Under the pieces are notes generated by a model. That model saw only the letters and a program-made list of their open reading frames with translations. It did not search any database and was not told the origin of the DNA. A program made the position numbers and the translations under genes. Shown here in pieces: positions 1 through 7,179 of a stretch of DNA of 17,365 bases (position 1 is the stretch's first letter; every line of letters begins with the position of its first letter). The stretch is from assembly GCA_015163815.1 (NCBI GenBank), contig JAAOIJ010000073.1:1-17365 (forward strand), written 5' to 3'. This DNA is from Endozoicomonadaceae bacterium. Lineage in GTDB: Bacteria; Pseudomonadota; Gammaproteobacteria; Pseudomonadales; Endozoicomonadaceae.

Positions 1-27
1 AAAAAAATTGATTTATTCAGAATCGAC
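1..27. repeat. Short repeat matching 14144-14170
   Basis: The first 27 bases match positions 14144-14170 at 25 of 27 positions in direct orientation (an A-run, then TTGATTTATT, then AGAAT.GAC). The match stops to the right of base 27, but it starts at the window edge and could extend leftwards out of view. The copy at 14144 lies just beyond the decayed duplicate of the large helical gene's 3' end. AT-richness makes a chance match possible. The rest of 28-283 shows no gene or clear signal. Confidence 0.35.
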
Positions 28-304
28 TAAATATTGTATCATTAAATTCATTACATATTGATTTATAACATAATATTTATTCATAATCAATTATATAGAT
101 CAAATAAGAAAAAAGAGTACAACACATCTAGTTTTTTATCTTAGCTTTCTTATTTTTCAAAATTCCTACATAAATCAAGCATTAGACATTGAATGCTATT
201 AACTGGAAAGGATCAAAGCATCAATTAATATATCATTCATTGCATTATATTATGTTGATTGTTTTTTTTAGGGTCGACGGGTGATTAACATTTGACTACT
301 TTTT

Positions 305-771
305 TTGGCTATAGAAAATGCCTTACTGTCGCACTTGACACGTGAGAAGGCAAAATTTAAAAAAATTGATAGTCGCAAAGCAAATGAAGTAAAAGATTCT
401 ATTGTTAAGTATTTAAAAAGATGCCGCGTAAATATAGAAAAACGATTACTTTTAATCATGGCAAAGCATTCTCTTAGCATAAAGTATTAGGGCGTGTCCT
501 CAATCTGAAAATCATTTATAGATTGAGGACACGCCCTAACTAAAGAATTGAAAATAAAATGTTATATTTCTACATCTTATGCTTATTGGGAAAGCGGCTT
601 AAATGAGCATACCAATGGATTATCTCATCAATATCTGCCAAAGAAAACAGAGTTTATGGACATAGAAGATTTTGAGATTTTAGCATTTTAGCAATGCAAA
701 AAACACTCAATAATAGACTCAGAAAAGTGTTAAATTATCGAACACTTCACGACGTTATACGAGGAACATAA
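305..771 (+). pseudogene. IS30-family transposase, frameshifted and interrupted
   Basis: Translated pieces in three segments follow the IS30 transposase core in order. Bases 305-440 give ALLSHLTREKAKF and DSRKANEVKDSIVKYLK, the stretch that in intact relatives reads GAL-TL-ERK. From 442, in a shifted frame, comes TITFNHGKAFS, matching the family's TxTFDNGKEF with the DN acidic position changed to NH. After a 47-bp insertion the frame resumes at 539 with TKELKIKCYIS, then YAYWESGLNEHTNGL (family WERGLNExTNGL) and QYLPKKTEF. A further frameshift near 680-694 leads to LNNRLRKVLNYRTLHDV (family LNxRPRKTLGYxTPxEV), stop at 769-771. An in-frame TAG at 475-477, two frameshifts, the insertion and the altered acidic residue leave it inactive. 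Confidence 0.82.
490..536. mobile_element. 47-bp palindromic mini-element (MITE-like) with TA target duplication
   Basis: Arms GGGCGTGTCCTCAATCT (490-506) and its exact reverse complement (520-536) flank a 13-base centre (507-519). The element is bordered by TA at 488-489 and 537-538. Removing the element plus one TA rejoins the surrounding IS30 transposase in frame as HKVLTKELKIKCY, with the spacing seen in intact relatives between the conserved His and Tyr. It is therefore an insertion rather than a terminator. TA duplication is typical of IS630/Tc1-type transposition, but the source family is an inference. It has no coding capacity. Confidence 0.72.
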
Positions 772-775
772 AAAT

Positions 776-804
776 CTTTAGGTATTACTCTGCATGGTTG
801 AATG
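776..804. repeat. IS30-family right terminal inverted repeat
   Basis: This 29-bp stretch starts 4 bp after the transposase stop and ends CATGGTTGAATG. It matches the reverse complement of 1679-1707 at 25 of 29 positions. Its place just after the transposase gene is where an IS30 right end belongs. Confidence 0.6.
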
Positions 805-821
805 AATTTAACCGTAAAACA

Positions 822-849
822 TTGACTTTTTATAGCGGAAGATTACACT
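822..849 (+). promoter_or_regulatory. Candidate sigma-70 promoter of the 909-1571 gene
   Basis: TTGACT (822-827) and TACACT (844-849) are spaced by 16 bp, about 60 bp ahead of the TTG start at 909. It lies just outside the IS30 right end at 804. This is a pattern match only, in AT-rich DNA. Confidence 0.35.
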
Positions 850-908
850 TATGTTAATAAAAAAATCTCATTTTTACTTTTAATCTAATAAAATAAGGTT
901 ATTTAGTT

Positions 909-1571
909 TTGAAAAAATCTATTATCTCATTTTTGCTCATAGCTTCAGCTTATATTATTAATATGATGTGTATTATCAGTTCTTGTTCGCTACAAGCAGG
1001 TTTCGAGACAGGACAATATGCTAGTCATGAGCCTCTTGATGATTATAGCCAGGAATTAGCTTCTTCGATCATGTCCTGCCTTCTATCACAGAATGAAGAT
1101 CGGACACAAAAAATTAATAAAATCATAGAACTTCAAGATGCTTTTTATACTGCACTAAAAATGCAATTATTTAAAAATTATGGATTTTTGAAGCTTATAT
1201 CTCAGAAGATGGAATGTAATTTTGTACTACATTACGTGTCAGGTGGGGCTAAAAAAGTCTATTGGGAGAACCTTGCAGTCATAGTATATGAAAGCCCATG
1301 CCTACAAAAAAACAATCTCTCCGAATATACCGATGCGTTAGTGAACATGATCACAACTCCTCAGAATATTGATCTATTAGCACAACAGGACATACCAAAT
1401 ATTCAAAAAGTAATTACTGCTCTGATACCATATATTAATCGAGGCTTGTCATTATATGGAAACGCATTCAAAGTAGCTTATATGCAGAAAATAAGGCCTG
1501 CTTACGAAGAAAAAAAGTCTTTGAATACCTTTGTCTCTTTTTTAGATACGTTTAGCAATATTGGCGCGTGA
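909..1571 (+). CDS. Predicted lipoprotein or secreted protein of unknown function
   Basis: The 220-residue product has no family I recognise. The start is TTG at 909; it is chosen because it gives a typical signal peptide: KK at residues 2-3, a hydrophobic core at about 4-23, then ISSC with Cys26, which fits a lipobox. If Cys26 is not lipidated, cleavage by signal peptidase I nearby is the alternative. The ribosome binding site is weak (AAGG at about 894-897). The mature part (27-220) is soluble and mainly helical, with no further membrane segment and no catalytic motif I can name. It stands alone between two IS30 remnants, 104 bp after one and about 100 bp before the other, so it may have arrived or been isolated by IS activity. 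Extracytoplasmic location is likely; function is unknown. Confidence 0.7.
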   Translation: MKKSIISFLLIASAYIINMMCIISSCSLQAGFETGQYASHEPLDDYSQELASSIMSCLLSQNEDRTQKINKIIELQDAFYTALKMQLFKNYGFLKLISQKMECNFVLHYVSGGAKKVYWENLAVIVYESPCLQKNNLSEYTDALVNMITTPQNIDLLAQQDIPNIQKVITALIPYINRGLSLYGNAFKVAYMQKIRPAYEEKKSLNTFVSFLDTFSNIGA

Positions 1572-1674
1572 CAAAAATAGTTAGGTTTGAAGACATAAAT
1601 AGTGAGGCATAAAAATTAAAAGTATGAGATCAGGGATGGACTCAAGAACTTTCTTAACTGAAGTTTTTTTATTT

Positions 1675-1719
1675 GGCCCATTCAACCATGAAGTGTAACA
1701 CTTAAAGGTTGAATGGGCC
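1675..1719. repeat. Long imperfect hairpin at the IS30 left end
   Basis: GGCCCATTCAACC (1675-1687) pairs with GGTTGAATGGGCC (1707-1719), and inside it AAGTGT (1691-1696) pairs with ACACTT (1698-1703) around a single A. The left arm contains the IS30 terminal repeat. Neither strand has a T-run after the stem, which argues against an intrinsic terminator. Confidence 0.6.
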
Positions 1720-1812
1720 TGATAAAAAGAAGTGATACACATTATTAGCATTTGACTGCTATTTTTGGCTATAGAAAATGCCTTACTGTTGCACTTCACA
1801 CTTAAGAAGGCA
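1675..1812 (+). mobile_element. Second IS30-family remnant: left end plus transposase fragment
   Basis: A left-type terminal repeat (1679-1707, CATTCAACCATG reading inward) is followed after 36 bp by 1744-1812, which matches the transposase segment 284-352 at 62 of 69 positions. Read in plus frame it gives AIENALL.HFTLKKA, the same transposase stretch as the first copy. In an intact IS30 element several hundred bases would separate these parts, so most of the 5' transposase is deleted and the 3' part is lost. Both copies point the same way. Confidence 0.65.
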
Positions 1813-1852
1813 TGTTTCATTCATTGTAAAGTGAAGTAAGCAAACAGTAAAT

Positions 1853-3010
1853 TCAAAGAGAAAGGTTCATAATAAAGGCTTGAATTACATTGAGTTGAGC
1901 TTGCCGAATTTGTTTGACTAATGCTGCTCCTGTGCTATTAGATTGTTTCACTAATACACCAATATCTAATGCATTAAGCGCTTTCCAGGCTTGCTGTAAA
2001 TGATCAATGGGTTGAAGAGATTGCTTTTTAACTTGAAAAATAATTTTAATAATCATTAAAATATCGGCAAATCGTTCAGGTTTACGTGCAATATCTAATG
2101 CTAATAAGATTGTTAAACAAGGTTGAGTTTCTAATACTGTTGAGGTATTCAAAAAATATATTGTACGATAAAGTCCTATCAAAAGCTCTCGATATTTTTT
2201 CGGTAAAGATAAACGTGTACTCATACATTCAGCCGACTGACCATCCATTTTATGCTCTGATAATATAGATTCAGGGATCAAAATACATCCTAAACGAATG
2301 GCTAATGAGGCGTTCTGTTCTACCGCGACTTCTAAAGCAAGAGAAGCTGTGCTGGGTCGATCTAATTGATAGTTTTCAGTTAATTTAGGGAGTAAAGTAG
2401 AGAGTGCACCACATTGAAATAAAAGATGGAAGTACCTAGTCGGTGTTTTCGTTAAAAGCGCTTTTTTTGTTTCATGCCATATTCGCTCAGTCGATAATGT
2501 CGTTAATTCTCCTGAAGCACTTATGCATTTCATCAAGGCTAATGTCTCAGGAACAAGATCAAAACCTAAATGAAATAATTTAGCATAAAAACGTGCTACT
2601 CGCAAAATACGCAAAGGATCTTCTGAAAAAGCATGAGACACATGTCGTAATTTTCGTGCTTGAATATCTTCTAAACCATGGTAAGGATCAATAAACTGGT
2701 TATTATCTGTTTTTGCAATAGCATTAATGGTTAAATCACGACGCAATAAATCTTCTTCCAATGTCACATGTGGATCTGCATGAATAAGAAATCCTTGATA
2801 GCCGGTACCTTGTTTTTTTTCTGTTCTAGCTAAAGCATATTCTTCATGTGTCATTGGATGTAAGAAAACCGGGAAATGTCCACCTACTAATTTAAAACCT
2901 TTTTCAATCATCATATCAGGCGTAGAACCCACAACCACCCAGTCGCGTTCTACAACATCTAAATTTAATAATTCATCTCGTATTGCACCGCCGACTAGAT
3001 AAATTTTCAA
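1853..3010 (-). CDS. cca: CCA-adding tRNA nucleotidyltransferase, no HD motif
   Basis: This class II CCA-adding enzyme (385 aa) builds or repairs the 3' CCA of tRNAs from CTP and ATP in the cytoplasm. The N-terminal half follows E. coli Cca closely: VGGAIRD at residues 6-12, ERDWVVVG at 21-28 as the metal-binding DxD region (read here as Glu21-x-Asp23), RRDLTINA at 90-97 and EDPLRILRVARF at 130-141. The C-terminal half is diverged. Where E. coli Cca has an HD phosphohydrolase domain with a CHDLGKG motif, this protein reads IRLGCIL and has no HD pair, so the phosphatase/phosphodiesterase activities of the E. coli enzyme are probably absent; E. coli Cca has 412 residues. The start is TTG with AGG upstream, 15 bp after the asnS stop, suggesting translational coupling. 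Confidence 0.93.
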   Translation of the reverse strand: MKIYLVGGAIRDELLNLDVVERDWVVVGSTPDMMIEKGFKLVGGHFPVFLHPMTHEEYALARTEKKQGTGYQGFLIHADPHVTLEEDLLRRDLTINAIAKTDNNQFIDPYHGLEDIQARKLRHVSHAFSEDPLRILRVARFYAKLFHLGFDLVPETLALMKCISASGELTTLSTERIWHETKKALLTKTPTRYFHLLFQCGALSTLLPKLTENYQLDRPSTASLALEVAVEQNASLAIRLGCILIPESILSEHKMDGQSAECMSTRLSLPKKYRELLIGLYRTIYFLNTSTVLETQPCLTILLALDIARKPERFADILMIIKIIFQVKKQSLQPIDHLQQAWKALNALDIGVLVKQSNSTGAALVKQIRQAQLNVIQAFIMNLSL

Positions 3011-3025
3011 GGAAAAAACCTGATT

Positions 3026-4438
3026 TTAAAATTCAATATAACGAGGGACTCTTGGAAAAGGCGTAATATCTCGCACATTGGATAGACCAGAAATGTAACT
3101 CAATAAACGTTCTAACCCAAGACCAAAGCCACTATGTATACACGTACCATAGCGCCGTAAATCTAAATACCAGTGATAAGTATCGAGATCCATTCCTTTT
3201 TGAAGCATTTTTTGCTTTAAATAATCATAACGTTCTTCACGTTGACTACCGCCAATAATTTCACCTATGCCTGGCGCCAATACATCCATAGCGGCTACTG
3301 TTTTACCATCTGGATTATCTCGCATATAAAAAGATTTAATCGCTTTTGGGTAGTTTTTAATAATTAAAGGGCCGTTGATATACTCTTCTGTTAAAAAACG
3401 CTCGTGCTCAGAAGACAAATCAATACCCCAAGACACTGGATTTTCAAATGATCGATTTGCTTTCTCTAAAATAGCAATAGCTTCGGTATATTCCATTTGA
3501 ATAAAAGGAGTATTGATTAATTTTTCTAATCGCAGGAGGCATGTTTTATCGATACGTTCATTAAAAAAAGTTAAATCATCTAATCGGCGATCTAATACTG
3601 CTTTACAAACCGTTTTTAATAATGTTTCAGATAATAAAGCAATGTCTGATAAATCGGCAAAAGCAACTTCAGGTTCAATCATCCAGAATTCAGCAAGATG
3701 GCGGCTTGTATTAGAATTTTCTGCTCTAAAAGTAGGACCAAATGTATATATTTTGGTTAAAGCTTGCGCATACGTTTCAGCATTTAATTGGCCTGATACT
3801 GTTAAAAATGCTGGTTTTGAAAAAAAATCAGCTTGATAATTAATATTATTTTTTTCTGTTAACGGAATATTTTTCAAATCTAATGTACTGACTTGAAACA
3901 TTTCTCCAGCTCCTTCACAGTCAGAAGCTGTTATTAAAGGTGTATTCACCCATAAAAAACCTTCTTGATCAAAAAATTGATGAATAGCGTGTGAGACTGT
4001 TTGGCGCAATCGACTAATAGCCCCTGTCATATTGGTACGAGGTCTTAAATGAGCATGCTCACGAAGATGCTCCATGCTATGAGGTTTAGGTTGCATTGGA
4101 TATGTTTCTGGATTATCAACCCAACCTAATACAGTTATTTGCTTTGCTTGAATTTCACAGCGCTGACCTTTTGCTGGTGATGGTACTAATATGCCAATGA
4201 CTTCAACACAACAGCCACTCGTTAAGCGTAAAATATCAGTTTGATAGTTAGGGAGTATGTGATCAGCAATAACTTGGATAGCATCAAAACAACTCCCATC
4301 GTATACAGATACAAAAGATAACCCTGCTTTTGAATTCCGTTTAGTTCGAACCCAACCTGAAATTCGAATAGAGTCTTTTTCGTTAAAATCCATATTAACA
4401 TCAAAAAGTGAAGCAATATTAGTACGATGTATAGTCAT
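3026..4438 (-). CDS. asnS: Asparaginyl-tRNA synthetase
   Basis: This class IIb synthetase (470 aa; E. coli 466) charges tRNA-Asn with asparagine using ATP. An N-terminal OB-fold anticodon-binding domain spans about 22-105 ([19 protein letters not shown]). The catalytic domain holds motif 2 in [17 protein letters not shown] (237-253), the active-site segment SGQLNAE (215-221), the [19 protein letters not shown] segment near 390-410, and motif 3 GFGLGLERL (437-445, Arg444). All key segments match E. coli AsnS. The ATG start aligns with the family N-terminus, although the ribosome binding site is poor. cca follows 15 bp downstream. A Fur-like palindrome lies 40-60 bp upstream. The presence of asnS means Asn-tRNA-Asn does not depend on the GatCAB route. 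Confidence 0.97.
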   Translation of the reverse strand: MTIHRTNIASLFDVNMDFNEKDSIRISGWVRTKRNSKAGLSFVSVYDGSCFDAIQVIADHILPNYQTDILRLTSGCCVEVIGILVPSPAKGQRCEIQAKQITVLGWVDNPETYPMQPKPHSMEHLREHAHLRPRTNMTGAISRLRQTVSHAIHQFFDQEGFLWVNTPLITASDCEGAGEMFQVSTLDLKNIPLTEKNNINYQADFFSKPAFLTVSGQLNAETYAQALTKIYTFGPTFRAENSNTSRHLAEFWMIEPEVAFADLSDIALLSETLLKTVCKAVLDRRLDDLTFFNERIDKTCLLRLEKLINTPFIQMEYTEAIAILEKANRSFENPVSWGIDLSSEHERFLTEEYINGPLIIKNYPKAIKSFYMRDNPDGKTVAAMDVLAPGIGEIIGGSQREERYDYLKQKMLQKGMDLDTYHWYLDLRRYGTCIHSGFGLGLERLLSYISGLSNVRDITPFPRVPRYIEF

Positions 4439-4477
4439 AATTCAAACTGTTTTAACCAAGATAAAGGTGATACGTTG

Positions 4478-4496
4478 ATAAATGATAATCATTTAC
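4478..4496. promoter_or_regulatory. Fur-box-like palindrome upstream of asnS
   Basis: Positions 4480-4494 form a perfect 7-1-7 palindrome, AAATGAT-A-ATCATTT. Centred on 4487, the 19-bp window matches the classic Fur consensus at 14 of 19 positions, including the central 13. On the minus strand it falls between TTGATC and TTTATC (spacing 17), where a repressor of asnS-cca could act. Iron control of these genes would be unexpected, and AT-rich palindromes are common here, so it may be fortuitous. Confidence 0.25.
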
Positions 4497-4566
4497 TTTG
4501 ATCAATATTGAAACACAACGAATATCAATCAAAAAAGGCTATCGATTGCATTGAAAAAAATACATA

Positions 4567-5136
4567 TTATTTATCGCGAACACGACTGACATATTCATTT
4601 TTTCTTGTATCTACTTTAATCAGTTCTCCTTCTTCTATAAACAAGGGTACTTTGATAATAGCGCCTGTTGATAAAGTGGCTAGTTTTGAACCCCCTTGCG
4701 CTGTATCACCTTTTAAACCAGGATCGGCTTGCACAATTTCTAAATCGATAAAATTAGGAGGGGTCACAATTAAAGGCACACCATTATGTAGTGTCATGCT
4801 GTATTTTTCTTGTTCTTTTAACCAATGAATACAATCTATTAATACTTCACGAGAAACAGCATACTGTTCATAGGTATCATCCATAAAATGGTAAAACTCA
4901 CCATCAGTATAAATATATTCCATTATCAGTTCAATCACATCAGCAGCTTCAATACTCTCTCCTGATTTAAAAGTACGTTCAAACACACGACCTGAAACTA
5001 AATTTTTCAATTTAACACGTGTAAAAGCTTGGCCTTTTCCAGGTTTTACAAATTCATGACTGAGCATATTAAAAGGATCCCCATCTAAGATCACTTTTAA
5101 ACCAGGTTTGAACTCGTTTGTGCTATACTTTGCCAC
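4567..5136 (-). CDS. efp: Translation elongation factor P
   Basis: EF-P (189 aa; E. coli 188) binds between the ribosomal P and E sites and relieves stalling at consecutive prolines. The sequence matches E. coli EF-P throughout: an N-terminal KOW-like domain (1-65), then two OB domains with SVTPPNF-like (IVTPPNF) and DPGLKGDTA segments and the ending [10 protein letters not shown]. Lys34 within PGKGQA corresponds to the residue that E. coli beta-lysylates through EpmA and EpmB. The modification enzymes are not in this window. The start codon is GTG at 5136, preceded by AAGTGAG about 6 bp upstream. The gene is 98 bp after the enoyl-CoA hydratase stop and 128 bp before asnS, so it probably has its own promoter in the 5137-5234 gap. 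Confidence 0.96.
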   Translation of the reverse strand: MAKYSTNEFKPGLKVILDGDPFNMLSHEFVKPGKGQAFTRVKLKNLVSGRVFERTFKSGESIEAADVIELIMEYIYTDGEFYHFMDDTYEQYAVSREVLIDCIHWLKEQEKYSMTLHNGVPLIVTPPNFIDLEIVQADPGLKGDTAQGGSKLATLSTGAIIKVPLFIEEGELIKVDTRKNEYVSRVRDK

Positions 5137-5234
5137 AAAAACTCACTTTTTAGATCAATGACTGATTGATTTATCTAGGCAGATTAGCTGTACAAGATAC
5201 CCTGCGCTTATGATATCACAGTCAACTCAAATTA

Positions 5235-6005
5235 TTAATAGTTCCAAGTAGGAGAACGTTTTTCTAAAAATGCCAAAACACCTTCTTTTTGATTATCTGT
5301 TTCAAATAAAGCCATAAATAATTCACGTTCGCGAGATAATTGTTCCCACCTAAAATGCTGTCGCCCACCTTGAATTAATTGCTTACAAGCTTTTAAACTA
5401 TCTGGACTAATCGATTTGGTGTTAGCCGTTAAAGCCATCGCAGCAGCAAAAGGATCATCAGCTAGTTCTTCAGCTAAACCCAACTGCACGGCTTGCTTTC
5501 CATTCACCATTTCACCGCATAAAATCATTCTTTTTGCCCAACCTTCACCGACTAAAGCAGTTAAATTTTGCGTTCCACCAGCACAAGGCAATAATCCCAC
5601 TTTACCTTCAGGTAACCCAAGTGTTGATTTCGGATTGACGACGCGTAAGTCACAAGCTAAAGCCACTTCCAAGCCACCACCTAAAGCATACCCTGAAATC
5701 GCAGCAATGGTTAATCCTGGGAACACACTTAATGCTTCAAATGCTTCTCCAAAAGCTTCCGCCATTGCTTTAACATCTGATAAATCAGCTTGATGAAACG
5801 TATCTAGTTGAGCTCCGGCTGAAAAAAATTTTTTTTGATTGCTATGAATCACTAATGCATTGATTTTTCTATTTTCATTTAATGCAATGATGGTTGATTT
5901 AAAAGCCATTAAACTATCGATAGTCCATGTATTAGCAGGGGGATTATCTAATGTTAAAATACAGATATGATCTTGTTCTTTGATAGTAAAACCAATGGTA
6001 TTCAT
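5235..6005 (-). CDS. Enoyl-CoA hydratase (crotonase family)
   Basis: This is a 256-residue crotonase-fold enzyme. The oxyanion-hole segments SAGAQL (62-67) and GYALGGGLE (105-113) are present. The two catalytic glutamates of hydratases are both kept: Glu113 in GGGLE and Glu133 in LGLPEG, 20 residues apart as in rat enoyl-CoA hydratase (Glu144/Glu164). A true hydratase is therefore likelier than an isomerase or a hydrolase. The start has a good AGGAG 8 bp upstream. It lies 19 bp after the dehydrogenase gene, so the pair is co-transcribed; next to an isobutyryl-CoA-type dehydrogenase it would hydrate methacrylyl-CoA in valine breakdown, though a broader short-chain substrate range is possible. 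The usual later genes of that pathway (3-hydroxyisobutyryl-CoA hydrolase, mmsB, mmsA) are not here. Confidence 0.9.
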   Translation of the reverse strand: MNTIGFTIKEQDHICILTLDNPPANTWTIDSLMAFKSTIIALNENRKINALVIHSNQKKFFSAGAQLDTFHQADLSDVKAMAEAFGEAFEALSVFPGLTIAAISGYALGGGLEVALACDLRVVNPKSTLGLPEGKVGLLPCAGGTQNLTALVGEGWAKRMILCGEMVNGKQAVQLGLAEELADDPFAAAMALTANTKSISPDSLKACKQLIQGGRQHFRWEQLSRERELFMALFETDNQKEGVLAFLEKRSPTWNY

Positions 6006-6024
6006 GATATACTCCTAACATAAC

Positions 6025-7179
6025 TTAATCTAATAAAGCATGATTTTCTAAAATTTTTCTTGAAATAATCAAACGCATAATTTCATTACTGCCTTCTAAA
6101 ATACAATGTACTCGTGTATCTCGTACATGTCGTTCTAATGGATACTCTTTGATATATCCATAACCACCATGCAGTTGTAAAGCTTCATTGCATATTTTAA
6201 ATCCGATATCTGAAGCAAATCGCTTTGCCATAGCGCAATACATTGTGGCTTCTGAGGCGCGTTGATCTAAATGAAAAGCAGCTAATCGAACTAATTGACG
6301 CGCAGCTACTAATTCTGTTGCCATATCAGCAATTCGAAACTGTAATGCTTGCTGGGCAGATAATGGTTTACCAAATTGATGACGTTCTGCTATATATTGT
6401 TGTGTTTGATTAAACGCTTGCTGTGCTGTGCCTACAGAACAACTAGCAATATTAATCCGTCCACCATCTAATCCCATCATGGCAAACTTAAACCCTTCGC
6501 CTTCTTCACCTAGACGATATTTTTTAGGAATACTCACATGATCAAACGTGATAGTACGTGTGGGTTGACTATTCCATCCCATTTTTTTTTCTAAGCGACC
6601 ATATGTAATACCCGTTGACTCTGCTGGCACAACAAAAGCAGAAATGCCTTTTGAACCGACATTCCCTGTACGCGCCATAACAATTAATATTTGCGTACTA
6701 CCTGCACCTGAAATAAAACTTTTAGTGCCTGTTAATTGATAAGTATCTCCTTTACACACGGCTTTCGTTATTAATGCGGCCGCATCACTGCCAGCATTCG
6801 GTTCGGTTAAACAATAAGAAGCTAAATATTCACCTGAAATTAATTTTGGTAAAAAAACCTCTCGAACAAGAGAAGAGCCAAAGGATGCTAACATCCAAGT
6901 TGCCATATTATGAATGGTCATATAAGCTGTTGTAGAAGTACACCCCATCGCTAAGGCTTCAAAAATTAAACTCGCTTCTAATCTAGGCAAGCCTAAACCA
7001 CCAAACTCTTCAGGAATATATAATGATAAAAATCCTAAATCTCCTGCTTTTTTAATCACATCAACAGGAAAATAAGCTTCTTCATCCCAGGTAGAAGCAT
7101 ATGGCCACATTTCTTTCAGAGCAAAAACCGATGCAGCTTCTCGCAAAGCAAGTTGCTCATCAGATAATTTAAAATTCAT
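6025..7179 (-). CDS. Acyl-CoA dehydrogenase, isobutyryl-CoA type
   Basis: This FAD-dependent dehydrogenase (384 aa) passes electrons to electron-transfer flavoprotein. It reads like the ACAD8/isobutyryl-CoA dehydrogenase branch: CTSTTAYMTIHNMATWM (80-96), SYCLTEPNAGSDAA (121-134), SGAG (157-160), GWNSQPTR (201-208), GGRINIASCS (239-248) and the C-terminal HGGYGY and ILEGSNEIM. Glu362 in LEGSNE is the expected catalytic base. Length and ends match the family. It is the first gene of a pair with the hydratase, 19 bp apart, pointing to valine catabolism: isobutyryl-CoA to methacrylyl-CoA. Substrate assignment within the family is an inference from resemblance; other short branched-chain acyl-CoAs are possible. 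AAGG lies about 10 bp before the ATG. Confidence 0.9.
   Translation of the reverse strand: MNFKLSDEQLALREAASVFALKEMWPYASTWDEEAYFPVDVIKKAGDLGFLSLYIPEEFGGLGLPRLEASLIFEALAMGCTSTTAYMTIHNMATWMLASFGSSLVREVFLPKLISGEYLASYCLTEPNAGSDAAALITKAVCKGDTYQLTGTKSFISGAGSTQILIVMARTGNVGSKGISAFVVPAESTGITYGRLEKKMGWNSQPTRTITFDHVSIPKKYRLGEEGEGFKFAMMGLDGGRINIASCSVGTAQQAFNQTQQYIAERHQFGKPLSAQQALQFRIADMATELVAARQLVRLAAFHLDQRASEATMYCAMAKRFASDIGFKICNEALQLHGGYGYIKEYPLERHVRDTRVHCILEGSNEIMRLIISRKILENHALLD

Larger units (their letters stand above)
284..804 (+). mobile_element. Decayed IS30-family insertion sequence (3' part with right end)
   Basis: This is the remnant of an IS30-type element in plus orientation. It holds the middle and C-terminal part of the DDE transposase (284-771) followed 4 bp later by a terminal inverted repeat (776-804). 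The left end and the N-terminal half of the transposase are missing. Bases 284-352 are repeated at 1744-1812 (62 of 69 identical, no gaps), so at least two copies of the same element once existed here. A 47-bp palindromic mini-element is inserted at 490-536. The family call rests on the translated motifs described under the pseudogene. Confidence 0.78.

Noticed and set aside
487..539. Perfect inverted repeat as an intrinsic terminator
   Set aside because: No T-run follows on either strand, and exact removal with one TA restores a transposase frame, which fits insertion better.
1581..1820. Minus-strand 79-residue open frame sharing SKAFSIAK.SSQML with one at 268-480
   Set aside because: The shared stretch is the antisense of the IS30 transposase repeat (284-352 and 1744-1812); the plus-strand frame matches the family and the minus frames have no ribosome binding site.
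3513..3836. Plus-strand 107-residue open frame
   Set aside because: Antisense to the catalytic domain of asnS, with no independent support.
4508..4828. Plus-strand 106-residue open frame over the asnS-efp gap
   Set aside because: Most of it is antisense to efp; no convincing start signal and no recognisable family.
5416..5793. Plus-strand 125-residue open frame
   Set aside because: Lies wholly inside the enoyl-CoA hydratase gene on the other strand; its composition is that of an antisense shadow.
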